From assembly GCA_937944485.1 (NCBI GenBank), contig CALDYU010000007.1:87636-151635 (forward strand): DNA of 64,000 bases. The letters are read 5' to 3'. The position numbers and the translations under genes are program-made. Within the stretch, counting starts at the first letter, position 1. Every line of letters begins with the position of its first letter. Shown here piece after piece: positions 9,317 to 17,303 of this stretch. The notes beneath the pieces were generated by a model. The model was not told the origin of the DNA, made no database searches, and saw only the letters and a list, made by a program, of their open reading frames with translations. The stretch is from an uncultured Flavobacteriaceae bacterium. GTDB lineage: Bacteria > Bacteroidota > Bacteroidia > Flavobacteriales > Flavobacteriaceae.

Positions 9317-9674
9317 TCAAATCAATAAGTTCTTCAGCACGCGTCAGTCCATTCAATTCTTCAGTTTTTATAAAAACTTCTAAAGCATTGTTTGAAGTCG
9401 TTAATACAATGGGGTAGGTGAATTTGTTTCCGAACTTTGAGGCGTAGGATTGTGAAAATTCATCTTTATGAAGAAACTCCATCTGCACATCAGTTTCTTT
9501 TCTGAAATTTTTCCAAACTGTATTTTCGGTAAAAGCGCCATAAGTAATATCACAAAGACTGCAGTCATAGGTGTCTGGACTAAATATTTTATGAGCGCTA
9601 TCTAGAATCATATTCCGCCAACCAGAGTCAGCGTTATATATAAATATTAGTTTTTGCTGTTGCGTATTTGGCAT
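9297..9674 (-). CDS. conserved hypothetical protein with a CxxC pair
   Basis: About 125 aa from the ATG at 9674; the frame extends to a TTG at 9719, but the ATG gives a start just before the compact IFIYNADSG segment. Visible features: IYNADSG near the N-terminus, a CSLC pair followed by DITYG, and a C-terminal alpha/beta-looking segment. No membrane helix or signal peptide. I do not recognise a function; the CxxC and short alpha/beta pattern would fit a thioredoxin-like or metal-binding protein, but that is a guess. It converges on engB with a 20-bp overlap. Confidence 0.7.
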   Translation of the reverse strand: MPNTQQQKLIFIYNADSGWRNMILDSAHKIFSPDTYDCSLCDITYGAFTENTVWKNFRKETDVQMEFLHKDEFSQSYASKFGNKFTYPIVLTTSNNALEVFIKTEELNGLTRAEELIDLIKVRSF

Positions 9675-9751
9675 ATGTTCTAAAAGTATATCTTTAAAGT
9701 ACCTTATAGGTCTGAGCAATGCTCTTAGACTTACATTCTAAATTCGAACTT

Positions 9752-11392
9752 ATGAAATACTTCGGAATTATTTCGCTCCTTCTATGGTTAAGTACTAGCT
9801 GTACCGAAAACGCTAAAGAAAAGATTCCGTCAGTAAAGGCTCCTTTTTCTAATGTGGATACTTTGGCAATTAACGATTGGTGGAACCGAGATAGCAATCC
9901 TATCATAAATTTAAAAGTGGACAGAGATAGTGTGATTTCTTTTGGAATATATACCGTGTCAAATAAAACTTTAAAACTGTCGGCACAACTATATCCTTTA
10001 TATCCTGATGAATCTCGTGAGGTACGCTTGGAAATCAAAGAAAACGGAAAGTGGCACGAAATTCAGAAACAAAAAATCAATGATATTGGATGGTCCGCCC
10101 TTTTTCGCGTTGAAAATTGGGATGACTCAAAAGACACGAAGTATCGGCTTCGCCATGGTGAAAACTCAAAATTTGAAGGATTGATTCGCAAAGACCCAAA
10201 GGATAAGGAGGCTATTTCTATGGCAGCTCTTTCGTGTAATTCAAATCAAGACAGAGGTATGCGAGAAAATTACGTGCGTAATATCAATCATCAAAATCCG
10301 GATTTAATCTTTTTCGCTGGTGATCAATCGTATGATCATACAGAGCATACCGCCGCGTGGCTAAAATTTGGCTTACAGTTTCGAGAAACCTTTCGCAATC
10401 GACCAGCTATTACTATTCCTGATGATCATGATATTGGTCAAGGCAATTTATGGGGAGAAAATGGCAAGCGCTCTGAAATTAATGGTGCTGCAGACGGAGG
10501 TTACCGTTACCCTATCGAATATGTGAATATGGTTGAACGTTGCCAAACCGCCCACCTACCCGACCCCTATGACCCTACTCCTATTCAACGTGGTATAGGC
10601 GTATACTATACAAATTTACTTTTAGGAGGTGTTGACTTTGCTATCCTCGAAGACCGAAAGTTTAAATCGGGTCCGGCAGGGAAGATTCCGCAACAAGGTC
10701 CGAGACCTGATCATATTCGGAATCCCGATTATGACCCCGCTTCCATAGATTTACCAGAACTTAGCCTATTGGGAGATCGCCAATTACAATTTTTAGAGGA
10801 TTGGGGAGCTACCAACAAAGAAGCAATCAAAGTGGTGCTTTCTCAGACTGGTTTTTGCGGTGGGGCACATATACATGGTCAAAAAACAAATCGGCTGCAT
10901 GCAGATTTAGATTCTAACGGCTGGCCCCAAACAGGAAGAAAAAAAGCGTTAACATTAATTAAAAAAGCGGGCGCGGTTCATATTGCGGGAGATCAACATT
11001 TGGCAACCGTAATCAAACAGGGCATCCATGAATTTGGTGATGGCCCTTGGGCTTTTGTAGTACCGGCTATAGTCAATGATTATTACAGCCGTTGGTGGTG
11101 GCCCGAAGATGAAAAGGCAGGTGTTCATCCAAATCCAAATACTACGTTACCTTGGACGGGTGATTATTTAGACGGATTCAATAACAAAATAAGCATGATG
11201 GCCTACGTAAACCCTGAAAATGGAATGCGAAGCGGAGCCGCAGCACATTCAAAAGGTGGCGGTTACGGACTCATTCGTTTTTATAAAAAAGAGCAAACCA
11301 CAACCTTTGAATGTTGGCCACGATATGTTGATGTTACCAAGGAAGACGCTAAACAATATGAAGGCTGGCCCATTACGGTTGCTATGGACTAA
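9752..11392 (+). CDS. PhoD-like metallophosphatase, predicted lipoprotein
   Basis: The frame opens at 9719, but the ATG at 9752 gives a clean lipoprotein signal (MKYFGIISLLLWLSTSC, lipobox LSTSC), so I choose it. The mature part is a calcineurin-type phosphoesterase of the PhoD kind. Metal-ligand segments are FFAGDQSYDH, PDDHDIGQGN (near residue 227), a later SQTGFCGGAHIHG and VHIAGDQHLA near the C-terminal third. Likely a surface or periplasmic phosphodiesterase or alkaline phosphatase; substrate unknown. Separate from the islet that follows it by base composition (ordinary codon use). Confidence 0.82.
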   Translation: MKYFGIISLLLWLSTSCTENAKEKIPSVKAPFSNVDTLAINDWWNRDSNPIINLKVDRDSVISFGIYTVSNKTLKLSAQLYPLYPDESREVRLEIKENGKWHEIQKQKINDIGWSALFRVENWDDSKDTKYRLRHGENSKFEGLIRKDPKDKEAISMAALSCNSNQDRGMRENYVRNINHQNPDLIFFAGDQSYDHTEHTAAWLKFGLQFRETFRNRPAITIPDDHDIGQGNLWGENGKRSEINGAADGGYRYPIEYVNMVERCQTAHLPDPYDPTPIQRGIGVYYTNLLLGGVDFAILEDRKFKSGPAGKIPQQGPRPDHIRNPDYDPASIDLPELSLLGDRQLQFLEDWGATNKEAIKVVLSQTGFCGGAHIHGQKTNRLHADLDSNGWPQTGRKKALTLIKKAGAVHIAGDQHLATVIKQGIHEFGDGPWAFVVPAIVNDYYSRWWWPEDEKAGVHPNPNTTLPWTGDYLDGFNNKISMMAYVNPENGMRSGAAAHSKGGGYGLIRFYKKEQTTTFECWPRYVDVTKEDAKQYEGWPITVAMD

Positions 11393-11541
11393 TTTTTTTG
11401 ATTTTTTTCATGTTTAGAAACATTTCTACTTGTTTGTAAGCATTTACGTCACATTCTTTACCGATTAATATTGTATTTCTGCTAAATTTAAAGGATTTTT
11501 GAGTTATTAGGCTTAGCCAATTGTTGGCCATAAGTTGAAAA
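11393..11541. other. left edge of the accessory islet, non-coding
   Basis: T-rich stretch with a small palindrome (TAGAAACATTTCTA at about 11414-11427). It ends in GCCAATTGTTGGC (inverted repeat GCCAA/TTGGC) followed by a purine-rich GTTGAAAA just before the next ATG. Similar GTTG...TTGAAAA ends precede the genes at 14298 and 15103, so this may be the right half of a boundary element. Confidence 0.4.
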
Positions 11542-12240
11542 ATGAGAACCCGAAACTACAAACTGATAATAATGATTTTGCTTTTTTGCTCTTGCAAGGA
11601 AAAATCGGAAAATCAAAAAACGGAACAGAAATCTGAATCTAATATCGAATCCAAAGCTGAATTAAAAACGGAATCGGAATTAGATATTGATTATTCAATA
11701 TCTGCTGAACTTTTTGCAAAAGACGTTTTGAAAGAGAATTTGAGAAAGCACACTTTTTACGCCACAGATTTGAATAAACCAAAGCACATTGAAATTTTTG
11801 ACAACGTAGGACTTAATAATGTAATAGCTTATTCTAATAAAAATTATCCGAAAAATAGTGAACCTAATTATTACGAGCATTTTACTCTTTTTGTTGCTAA
11901 CTATCAGAGTGAATTGAATGCACTTAAAACGTTTGCTCTAATAGAAATGACCTCTAAAGAAAATCCAGCTGAATATCTATTAGCTCAAAAGAAATTTTAT
12001 GAACGTATTAAAGCACTCAATATTGGAACAAAACCTGGAGGAATGATTGTACAATCTGGAAAACAAATTTTTAGTTTGGTCAAAACTTGTAGAGAAACAC
12101 CAATTGGCGGAACTTGGTATGATTATGAAAAGAAGTTCATTAAATATTTGACAAAACGTGGCGATGAAGAATTTAAGGTTTTGAATTCTAATTGCGGAAT
12201 GAATAAATATGAATTAAAAACACTAAAAGCCAGCAGGTAA
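11542..12240 (+). CDS. hypothetical lipoprotein
   Basis: 232 aa. The N-terminus MRTRNYKLIIMILLFCSC ends in a lipobox-like LFCSC, followed by a charged, low-complexity linker rich in Lys, Glu and Ser (residues 20-48). The remainder is soluble, with paired late Cys (CRETP and NCGMNK) that could form a disulfide. I recognise no domain. It is the first gene of an AT-rich islet and is followed immediately by a boundary element (12241-12460). Probably exported and membrane anchored; role unknown. Confidence 0.7.
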   Translation: MRTRNYKLIIMILLFCSCKEKSENQKTEQKSESNIESKAELKTESELDIDYSISAELFAKDVLKENLRKHTFYATDLNKPKHIEIFDNVGLNNVIAYSNKNYPKNSEPNYYEHFTLFVANYQSELNALKTFALIEMTSKENPAEYLLAQKKFYERIKALNIGTKPGGMIVQSGKQIFSLVKTCRETPIGGTWYDYEKKFIKYLTKRGDEEFKVLNSNCGMNKYELKTLKASR

Positions 12241-12460
12241 CTATGGCTATAATTAATACGGGTTTTGGTACTTAACACTAAGTTTTGGGTATATTTAGAG
12301 TGTCCCCCAAATCTTTTGGAGTTGGCTTTTAAATAAAAAAATTAAAAACATAATATAAAAATTCGGCTCTGTGTTAATCCGAAAAGTTAGTGTTTTTTTG
12401 CACGCTACGTTTCATACACAAGACCATTAGCGAGAATTAAATAACCCAACTGAAAATATA
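12241..12460. repeat. islet boundary element E1
   Basis: Begins right after a stop codon with GGCTATAATTAATACGGG. It continues in the order AAGTTTTGGGTATAT ... CCCCCAAATCTTTTGG, and ends GACCATTAGCGAG plus a purine-rich lead into the next ATG. The same order of words recurs at 14077 and 15664. CGGG near the left and CCC near the middle could pair. No coding potential seen. Confidence 0.5.
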
Positions 12461-13411
12461 ATGGCAAGAAAATCACCAACAAGTTCTGTCGTGAAAAGAT
12501 TATTTGCTAAGTCTGGCAATAGATGTGCTTATGATGATTGTATAAATACATTGGTTGATGATGATGGAAATGTTCTTGGTGAAATCTGCCATATTGAGGC
12601 CGCTAGTAAAAATGGCCCTCGGTATAATCCACATTCAGATGATGAACACAGAAGGAGTTATGATAATTTAATATTATTATGTGAACGTCATCATAAAATT
12701 GTAGATAAAAATCCAGAAATATATACCTCCCAAAAATTAAGGCATTTTAAAAGCTCACATCAAACTAAAAACTCTACTTCAGGCTTTAAGGTTACTGAGA
12801 AAGTTATTACTGACGCAATTAATAAAATTCAAGATTATATTATTCAGACAAACACGTATTCAGGGAATGGAAATCAGTATGTTATTAATGCTAAAAATGT
12901 TAATCTTGATACATCAGGTGTGGAAACAAAAAATAAAGACACTAAAACTAATGGTTCAAGTTTGAAAGATAGATTTGATCTTATTGCCACATTTTTGGGT
13001 ATAATTTCAGTTTTTCTGACAATTACGTCTAGATCTGCAGGCATTTTACCTAGTTTAAATCCATATATTTTACACCTACTTATCTTAAGTACTGTCTTAA
13101 TAATGATTCTCTTTGGCTACATTGGCTGGTCTAAATCGAAAGGCAATAGAATTATAAATAGACCGAGATCTAAACAAATAAGTAAAATAGCTTTTTTTAG
13201 CATTCCAATTCTCAGTTTTATAATCTGGTTTTCTTTTATTAAACTTAATTCTGATGAAATTAAAGAAAGGGATAAACTAATTGAACTTGGAAATTCCTAT
13301 TACGATAAGATACACTTAAAGAGAGGCGCCCTTGAACCATATCGACAAGCATTAAAAATAGACCCTAGTCAACTTGAAATAATTCAGCGTGTAAAAAAAT
13401 TAGAAGAATGA
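12461..13411 (+). CDS. HNH-nuclease-like protein with three membrane segments and a TPR-like tail
   Basis: 316 aa with a striking domain order. Residues 20-80 look like an HNH module: Cys22 and Cys27, then CHIEA with His44, Asn69 in DNLILLC, Cys74, His77 and His78. A beta-type motif follows at about 137-150 (NQYVINAKNVNL), resembling short adaptor segments found in some bacterial conflict proteins. Three hydrophobic helices come at about 174-190, 201-222 and 243-260. The tail (about 270-316, with a PYRQALKIDPSQ stretch) resembles one TPR. It overlaps the next gene by 4 bases (ATGA), so they form a unit. An HNH head on a membrane anchor suggests defence, but no known system is named with confidence. 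Confidence 0.75.
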   Translation: MARKSPTSSVVKRLFAKSGNRCAYDDCINTLVDDDGNVLGEICHIEAASKNGPRYNPHSDDEHRRSYDNLILLCERHHKIVDKNPEIYTSQKLRHFKSSHQTKNSTSGFKVTEKVITDAINKIQDYIIQTNTYSGNGNQYVINAKNVNLDTSGVETKNKDTKTNGSSLKDRFDLIATFLGIISVFLTITSRSAGILPSLNPYILHLLILSTVLIMILFGYIGWSKSKGNRIINRPRSKQISKIAFFSIPILSFIIWFSFIKLNSDEIKERDKLIELGNSYYDKIHLKRGALEPYRQALKIDPSQLEIIQRVKKLEE

Positions 13412-14076
13412 AAAATATTAAACATTTATTAATAGTCTTAACGCTGATTTCATCAACTTATTCTTATTGCCAGCTTGAAAGTACTTTAAGTGAAGATGAC
13501 ATAAAGGATCTAATACCCATTCTGAAAAATGACTCAACACTCTTCTGTAACGAACTCGATCGATTCAATATAGGTTTTTTTCCAACATCCGAATTAGTAT
13601 CTGAGTTCAAGGATTTAGGTATGCCGTCGGAGGTAATTAAATGTTTAAAGGAGAATTTTCCAGATAACCTAAAGTTTCACGTAATTCATTTTGAGTGTTT
13701 TTCATCGGATTGTGGTAAATGGATTACAAAAGATCTTTCCGTTGAAACTAAAGAAGCAATATTCGATGAAAAAGCCAGTAATGAAGCGTTTCGTAAATTT
13801 TCAAGAAAAGAGATTGCTGATTATATAAAGGACGAAGCAAAATTTGATAATCCTGAACTACCTTCCGTTTTTCTAACAGGTATTGTTCATAAAAGTGATT
13901 CAAGTTTTACTGCTGTAATTAGACTAAAATATCAAAATCAACATAGTATTGGAGGACAGAGGTTGGCTGCAAAAGGTTTCGAATTCAAATCCGCAAAAAG
14001 AAAAGATATAAAAGCTGGTTGTAAACGAATTGCAATTTGGGCATTAGACACAATAGAGAACGAAATAAATCAATAG
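13408..14076 (+). CDS. hypothetical secreted protein, coupled to the HNH-membrane gene
   Basis: 222 aa with a Sec signal peptide (MKNIKHLLIVLTLISSTYSYC, likely cleavage near residue 21). The mature protein is soluble and carries several Cys (LFCNEL, IKCLKE, CFSSDC, AGCKR) plausible as disulfides outside the cytoplasm. No family recognised. Its ATG overlaps the stop of the HNH gene by 4 bases, so it should be made together with it and might act on the outer face of the same membrane complex; that partnership is inference from gene order. Confidence 0.7.
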   Translation: MKNIKHLLIVLTLISSTYSYCQLESTLSEDDIKDLIPILKNDSTLFCNELDRFNIGFFPTSELVSEFKDLGMPSEVIKCLKENFPDNLKFHVIHFECFSSDCGKWITKDLSVETKEAIFDEKASNEAFRKFSRKEIADYIKDEAKFDNPELPSVFLTGIVHKSDSSFTAVIRLKYQNQHSIGGQRLAAKGFEFKSAKRKDIKAGCKRIAIWALDTIENEINQ

Positions 14077-14297
14077 AAAACAAACTTAGGATGCCTTTAA
14101 TTAATACGGACTTCGGCCTTTAAGCCAACGTTTGTGTATGCTTGTCTACGAGCAGACAGGTCCGCAAAATCTTTGGCCCCGAAGCATCGGGGTTGCATTA
14201 AATAATAAAAAGAAAAAACCTTCCTAGGTGGCAGGCAGGCGGAAACGAAAAATTTCCTTGCCCCCCACCACATTTAGCCCAGAAGGTTGGTGGTAAT
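14077..14297. repeat. islet boundary element E2
   Basis: Contains TTAATTAATACGGAC, then GCCTTTAAGCC and GTTTGTGTATGC. GAGCAGACAGGTCCGCAAAATCTT follows, as in element E4 with few differences. Hairpins: TGTCTacgagcAGACA, and CCCCGAAGCATCGGGG, which is absent from E1 and E4 at the same point. CGGAC near the left could pair with GTCCG on the right. A GGCAGGCAGGCGG word follows. The end GGTTGGTGGTAATTTGAAAAG resembles the lead-ins at 11520 and 15080. Confidence 0.55.
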
Positions 14298-14996
14298 TTG
14301 AAAAGAATGAGTAAACAGAACGAACTTAGAAGATTGTTAAAGCAAACTGATACTTTTTTAGAAAGGGCATCTGTTATGTTATCAACTGGAAAAAGAGGAG
14401 AGCCTTTTCCGCCAAATACTGAGTTTTCAGAGGAGGAAACAAAAAGCTATGAGAATAGCCTGATAACTTTGGCTAGTCAATTGCTGAAAGTACCTGATGT
14501 TCCAAGAACCACATGGTATCCACCTATTCAATATGCCTACAGATATGTTGAAGGACAAAAAAAAACTAAATGGACTTGGTTAGAACAATTTCACACAGGG
14601 CTTTTAAACACAAAGAGCTTCTTTAATACATTTTTAGAGGATACTAGTAATAAGGAATATAATTTGAATATAGAGAATTCAACTGGAGTAATTATAGCCA
14701 TTGAAAATGAAAACTCGACAATCGAATTGATAAACAATCTTTCAGATAATGATTTAAATGAACTTGGTAAAGAATTAGCTCAACTAAGAAATATTTTAAA
14801 ATCTAAAAGCAAAACTAGAGAACACGATATTGCTATTGGTCGTTTGGCTGAGGCTGAGGTTTCGGCAACAAATAAAGACAAAAAAGGTTTATTAGTTAAC
14901 TTAAAAAAGACGGGGAACTGGGTTTTTGAAACGGCAACTAAAATTGGAATTTCAGTCACGAGTAAAATCATATCCGAGATGATAAAAACTCAATAA
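14298..14996 (+). CDS. hypothetical protein with possible membrane-active C-terminus
   Basis: 232 aa, no signal peptide. The N-terminal half is charged and Trp-containing (TTWYPP, KWTWLEQF). A short beta motif IENSTGVIIAIENENS lies around 130-145, followed by a helical Leu-rich part with ELAQLRNIL. The last 50 residues contain LAEAEVSATNKDKKGLLVNL, then GNWVFETATKIGISVTSKII. This Gly-Trp-then-amphipathic pattern recurs, from memory, at the ends of prokaryotic proteins near defence loci; that recollection needs a database check. An alternative start is Met4 (MSKQN). Function not known. Confidence 0.65.
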   Translation: MKRMSKQNELRRLLKQTDTFLERASVMLSTGKRGEPFPPNTEFSEEETKSYENSLITLASQLLKVPDVPRTTWYPPIQYAYRYVEGQKKTKWTWLEQFHTGLLNTKSFFNTFLEDTSNKEYNLNIENSTGVIIAIENENSTIELINNLSDNDLNELGKELAQLRNILKSKSKTREHDIAIGRLAEAEVSATNKDKKGLLVNLKKTGNWVFETATKIGISVTSKIISEMIKTQ

Positions 14997-15102
14997 CTCC
15001 GAGCAATAAAGTATATAAATAATAGCGGTATAAGTTATACAACCAAAGTACACATAAAGGACATAATGTTCTTTATGCAATTGTTATAGCACATTTAAAA
15101 AA
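14997..15102. repeat. islet boundary element E3 (short form)
   Basis: Shorter than E1, E2 and E4. The left end CAATAAAGTATATAAATAATAGCGG resembles the left end of the other elements. A hairpin AAAGGACAT/ATGTTCTTT occupies the middle, and the right end GCAATTGTTATAGCACATTTAAAA leads into the next ATG. Only the two ends resemble the others; the middle words are missing. Confidence 0.4.
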
Positions 15103-15663
15103 ATGAAAGTAGTATTTTACATTTTTTCTTTATTTATGGTATCCGCTTGCGGAGAATCGAAGAAAAAAGAGCTTATTAATAGTGCCGAATCAGTAAGCAA
15201 AGATTTATCAGAAACCAAGATTTCTATACTCAATAATTGTCATTTTGAAACTTACGTTAAATACACTGATTCTTTGCCTATATACGATAATGCAAATGGA
15301 CAAATCATAAAATATTTTCGATTTGAAGATAATTCAGATTACGATTTTGGAGGTGGTTTTTTATTCAAAAATTCAGAACTAGGTTGGCTACAAATTGGTA
15401 AGGATGAATACAACCCTGAACTAGAAAACTATTGGATTAAATCAGACTTTGTAGAAGTGGGAACAAATAATTATAATGGTCAAGAAATATCTTTACGTAA
15501 AGAGCCTGCAATGGATTCTGAAATTACTGGTGTTATAATTGAAGAATCTTATCTAAATGTGCTGAATTGTAAAAATGATTGGGTTTTTGTAGAAAAAGAA
15601 GGGAATAAAGGTTGGCTTTCTTCTGAATATATTTGTACAAATTCTGAAACCAATTGTAACTAA
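15103..15663 (+). CDS. lipoprotein with bacterial SH3-like domains
   Basis: 186 aa. N-terminal lipobox MVSAC after MKVVFYIFSLF. Two SH3b-like units: the first around 50-115 (YTDSLPIYDNANGQII ... LGWLQIG), the second around 128-175 (EISLRKEPAMDSEITG ... NDWVFVEKEGNKGWLSSEYI). Such domains bind peptidoglycan or other envelope ligands. It stands alone between two boundary elements in the islet. The architecture is common in Flavobacteriaceae hypothetical lipoproteins; no specific role is assigned. Confidence 0.75.
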   Translation: MKVVFYIFSLFMVSACGESKKKELINSAESVSKDLSETKISILNNCHFETYVKYTDSLPIYDNANGQIIKYFRFEDNSDYDFGGGFLFKNSELGWLQIGKDEYNPELENYWIKSDFVEVGTNNYNGQEISLRKEPAMDSEITGVIIEESYLNVLNCKNDWVFVEKEGNKGWLSSEYICTNSETNCN

Positions 15664-15860
15664 AAAAACAGGCTACAACAAAACCCATAAACAATTCGGA
15701 CTTTAGCCTTACCTGCCTGCCTTAAGGCAGGATTGAAAGGTTTACGTATTTTTATAGAGCAGACAGATCCGCTAAATCTTAAACGCTACTTTCAAACAAA
15801 AAAACTCGTCCAAAAAAGAAAAAAGCACGGAAAAAGAAGAGAAATAATCCTTAGAAAATA
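15664..15860. repeat. islet boundary element E4
   Basis: Left end CTACAACAAAACCCATAAACAATTCGGAC, then a 16-bp palindrome CCTGCCTTAAGGCAGG. GGTTTACGTAT and GAGCAGACAGATCCGCTAAATCTT follow. The latter matches element E2 at 22 of 24 bases by eye. CGGAC and GATCCG can pair across the element. The palindrome sits where E1 and E2 have none, so it looks like a later insertion into the element. After 15790 the sequence is plain A-rich DNA running up to the end of gldC. Confidence 0.55.
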
Positions 15861-16196
15861 CTATGATTTCAAGTCTAGTTTCTCAGCAAAATAATCGCAG
15901 AAGTCTTTCATAGTAGCCGTCATTTTCTCATCTTGAGTTGCCTTCATAAAAGTATCAGATAATGAAACCAAGGTTTGATGAAAGAAAATTTTCATTTCAT
16001 CAACAGGCATATCTTTTGTCCACAAATCAATTTTTAAAGACTCTTTGTTGGTACTATCCCAGACAGATAATAACATCGCCTTCGCTTGCTCATTGTCAAC
16101 ACCTCCGTCTTGGGCTGACCAATTTAAAGTTTCTGGCACACGATTTTCGTCGAGGCCAACGGTTAATGTTATTTCTGATGTATGTAGTTCTGCCAT
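15861..16196 (-). CDS. gldC: gliding motility protein GldC
   Basis: 111 aa, soluble and without a signal peptide. The N-terminus MAELHTSEITLTVGLDENRVPETLNW and the C-terminal DFCDYFAEKLDLK are the family pattern I know from Flavobacterium GldC. GldC is not strictly required for gliding but improves it. It directly follows gldB (68-bp gap, same strand), the arrangement found in F. johnsoniae. No promoter is obvious between them, so a gldB-gldC operon is likely. Confidence 0.9.
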   Translation of the reverse strand: MAELHTSEITLTVGLDENRVPETLNWSAQDGGVDNEQAKAMLLSVWDSTNKESLKIDLWTKDMPVDEMKIFFHQTLVSLSDTFMKATQDEKMTATMKDFCDYFAEKLDLKS

Positions 16197-16264
16197 TCTA
16201 TTTTACTCGTTAAATCTGCTAGAAAAACCAGATTATAATTAATCTGATCATTGCCTGTTTCGCT

Positions 16265-17236
16265 TTATCTGCTCGGTGTATATTTTGATTTTTTAAAAAG
16301 TTCTTCTGCCGGTATGCGAAAAAGCTGTTGCAAGGTAATTTCATTAGAACGCATAAAAGAATCTACAATTTGCCAGCCTATATATTGCCCTAACCTACCT
16401 GGAGACTCGTTATCTAATTCTAGTCCAAATTTCGAAAAGGGTGCGGGTTCTAAAAATCTCAGATTCAAAACTTTATCGGTACTATATAAGTGTTCTTGCT
16501 CAATAAAATTACGCCATATCGGTTCTTCATTAGCCATCGCCCATTCTAATTGATCTTGGCTGTATTTCATTTTAATAGCGTGATCTGCATTGGGCATTAA
16601 TTTGTCTTTGAGATATAGTATTTTACCGTAATACAGCATATTAGATAAAAAAGTTCTATCATTCAACCTAGGCACCACTTGATAAGCAAAATTTTCAGCT
16701 ACATCTGAGATCATAAATTTTCTATCTAAACCATTGGCAATATAATTCTGTATGTCTTGATAAAAGTGATGCTCTGGCCCTAAATAAGTGTCTAGGCTTA
16801 TTAATAAAAGGGAATCAGCTAAAATAACTTGGCTATTATAATCCACTTCTGAGGTCAGCGTAATCACCTTAGGCACCGTAAACTGAGGAAAATAATATTT
16901 AATATGTTGAAACAAGGCCTTCAATTCCTTTTTTTCAAGCTCTAAATCATTAAAAGTCTTTCCCACTTCATCAAACAATTCTATTTGAATGGTATCCTTT
17001 AGTTTAAGTTCCCAAATACTATCAGGATATTGTCTTGGGAATAGATAAGGGTATATCTTTTTTAATTTGGGAAGATCAGACGGGGTTGCCTCGGCAAACT
17101 CCCTATCAAATCTTGAAACATTCAAGTCAATATTAATTTTGGCAATTTCGGCTTCTACCTTATCAGCATCATTACAGGCCACTAAGAGAATTATGGCTAT
17201 AAATGTGGTTTTTATATAAAGAAATTTTCGTTTCAT
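16265..17236 (-). CDS. gldB: gliding motility lipoprotein GldB
   Basis: The frame is open upstream to 17473, but that region lies inside nadE. The ATG at 17236 begins a lipoprotein signal (KTTFIAIILLVAC), so the gene is 323 aa from there. GldB is an essential gliding protein linked to the T9SS/gliding machinery in Bacteroidota. Recognisable stretches include RFDREFAEATPSDLPKLKK and, late, GRLGQYIGWQIVDSFM. It is divergent from nadE with a 67-bp shared promoter region. A -7 element TAACTTTG is visible on the minus strand (17279-17272). Confidence 0.92.
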   Translation of the reverse strand: MKRKFLYIKTTFIAIILLVACNDADKVEAEIAKINIDLNVSRFDREFAEATPSDLPKLKKIYPYLFPRQYPDSIWELKLKDTIQIELFDEVGKTFNDLELEKKELKALFQHIKYYFPQFTVPKVITLTSEVDYNSQVILADSLLLISLDTYLGPEHHFYQDIQNYIANGLDRKFMISDVAENFAYQVVPRLNDRTFLSNMLYYGKILYLKDKLMPNADHAIKMKYSQDQLEWAMANEEPIWRNFIEQEHLYSTDKVLNLRFLEPAPFSKFGLELDNESPGRLGQYIGWQIVDSFMRSNEITLQQLFRIPAEELFKKSKYTPSR

Positions 17237-17271
17237 TTTATTATTTGACAGGTTCGCTTTAAATTTAGACG

Positions 17272-17279
17272 CAAAGTTA
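17272..17279 (-). promoter_or_regulatory. predicted -7 element for gldB-gldC
   Basis: The minus strand reads TAACTTTG, matching TAnnTTTG, 36 bp upstream of the gldB ATG. The nearest TTTG upstream is 27 bp away, longer than usual, so only the -7 box is proposed. The nadE start is 24 bp beyond it, so this promoter overlaps the nadE leader. Confidence 0.4.
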
Positions 17280-17303
17280 ATCGTTTCAATAATTTTAATA
17301 TCC

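Noticed and set aside
9719..9751. upstream ATG for the PhoD-like gene
   Set aside because: It would add 11 residues ahead of a typical lipoprotein signal; the ATG at 9752 fits better.
11393..15860. classical integron with attC sites
   Set aside because: No integrase gene in view, and the boundary elements lack clear RYYYAAC/GTTRRRY ends; only the one-gene-per-element layout is similar.
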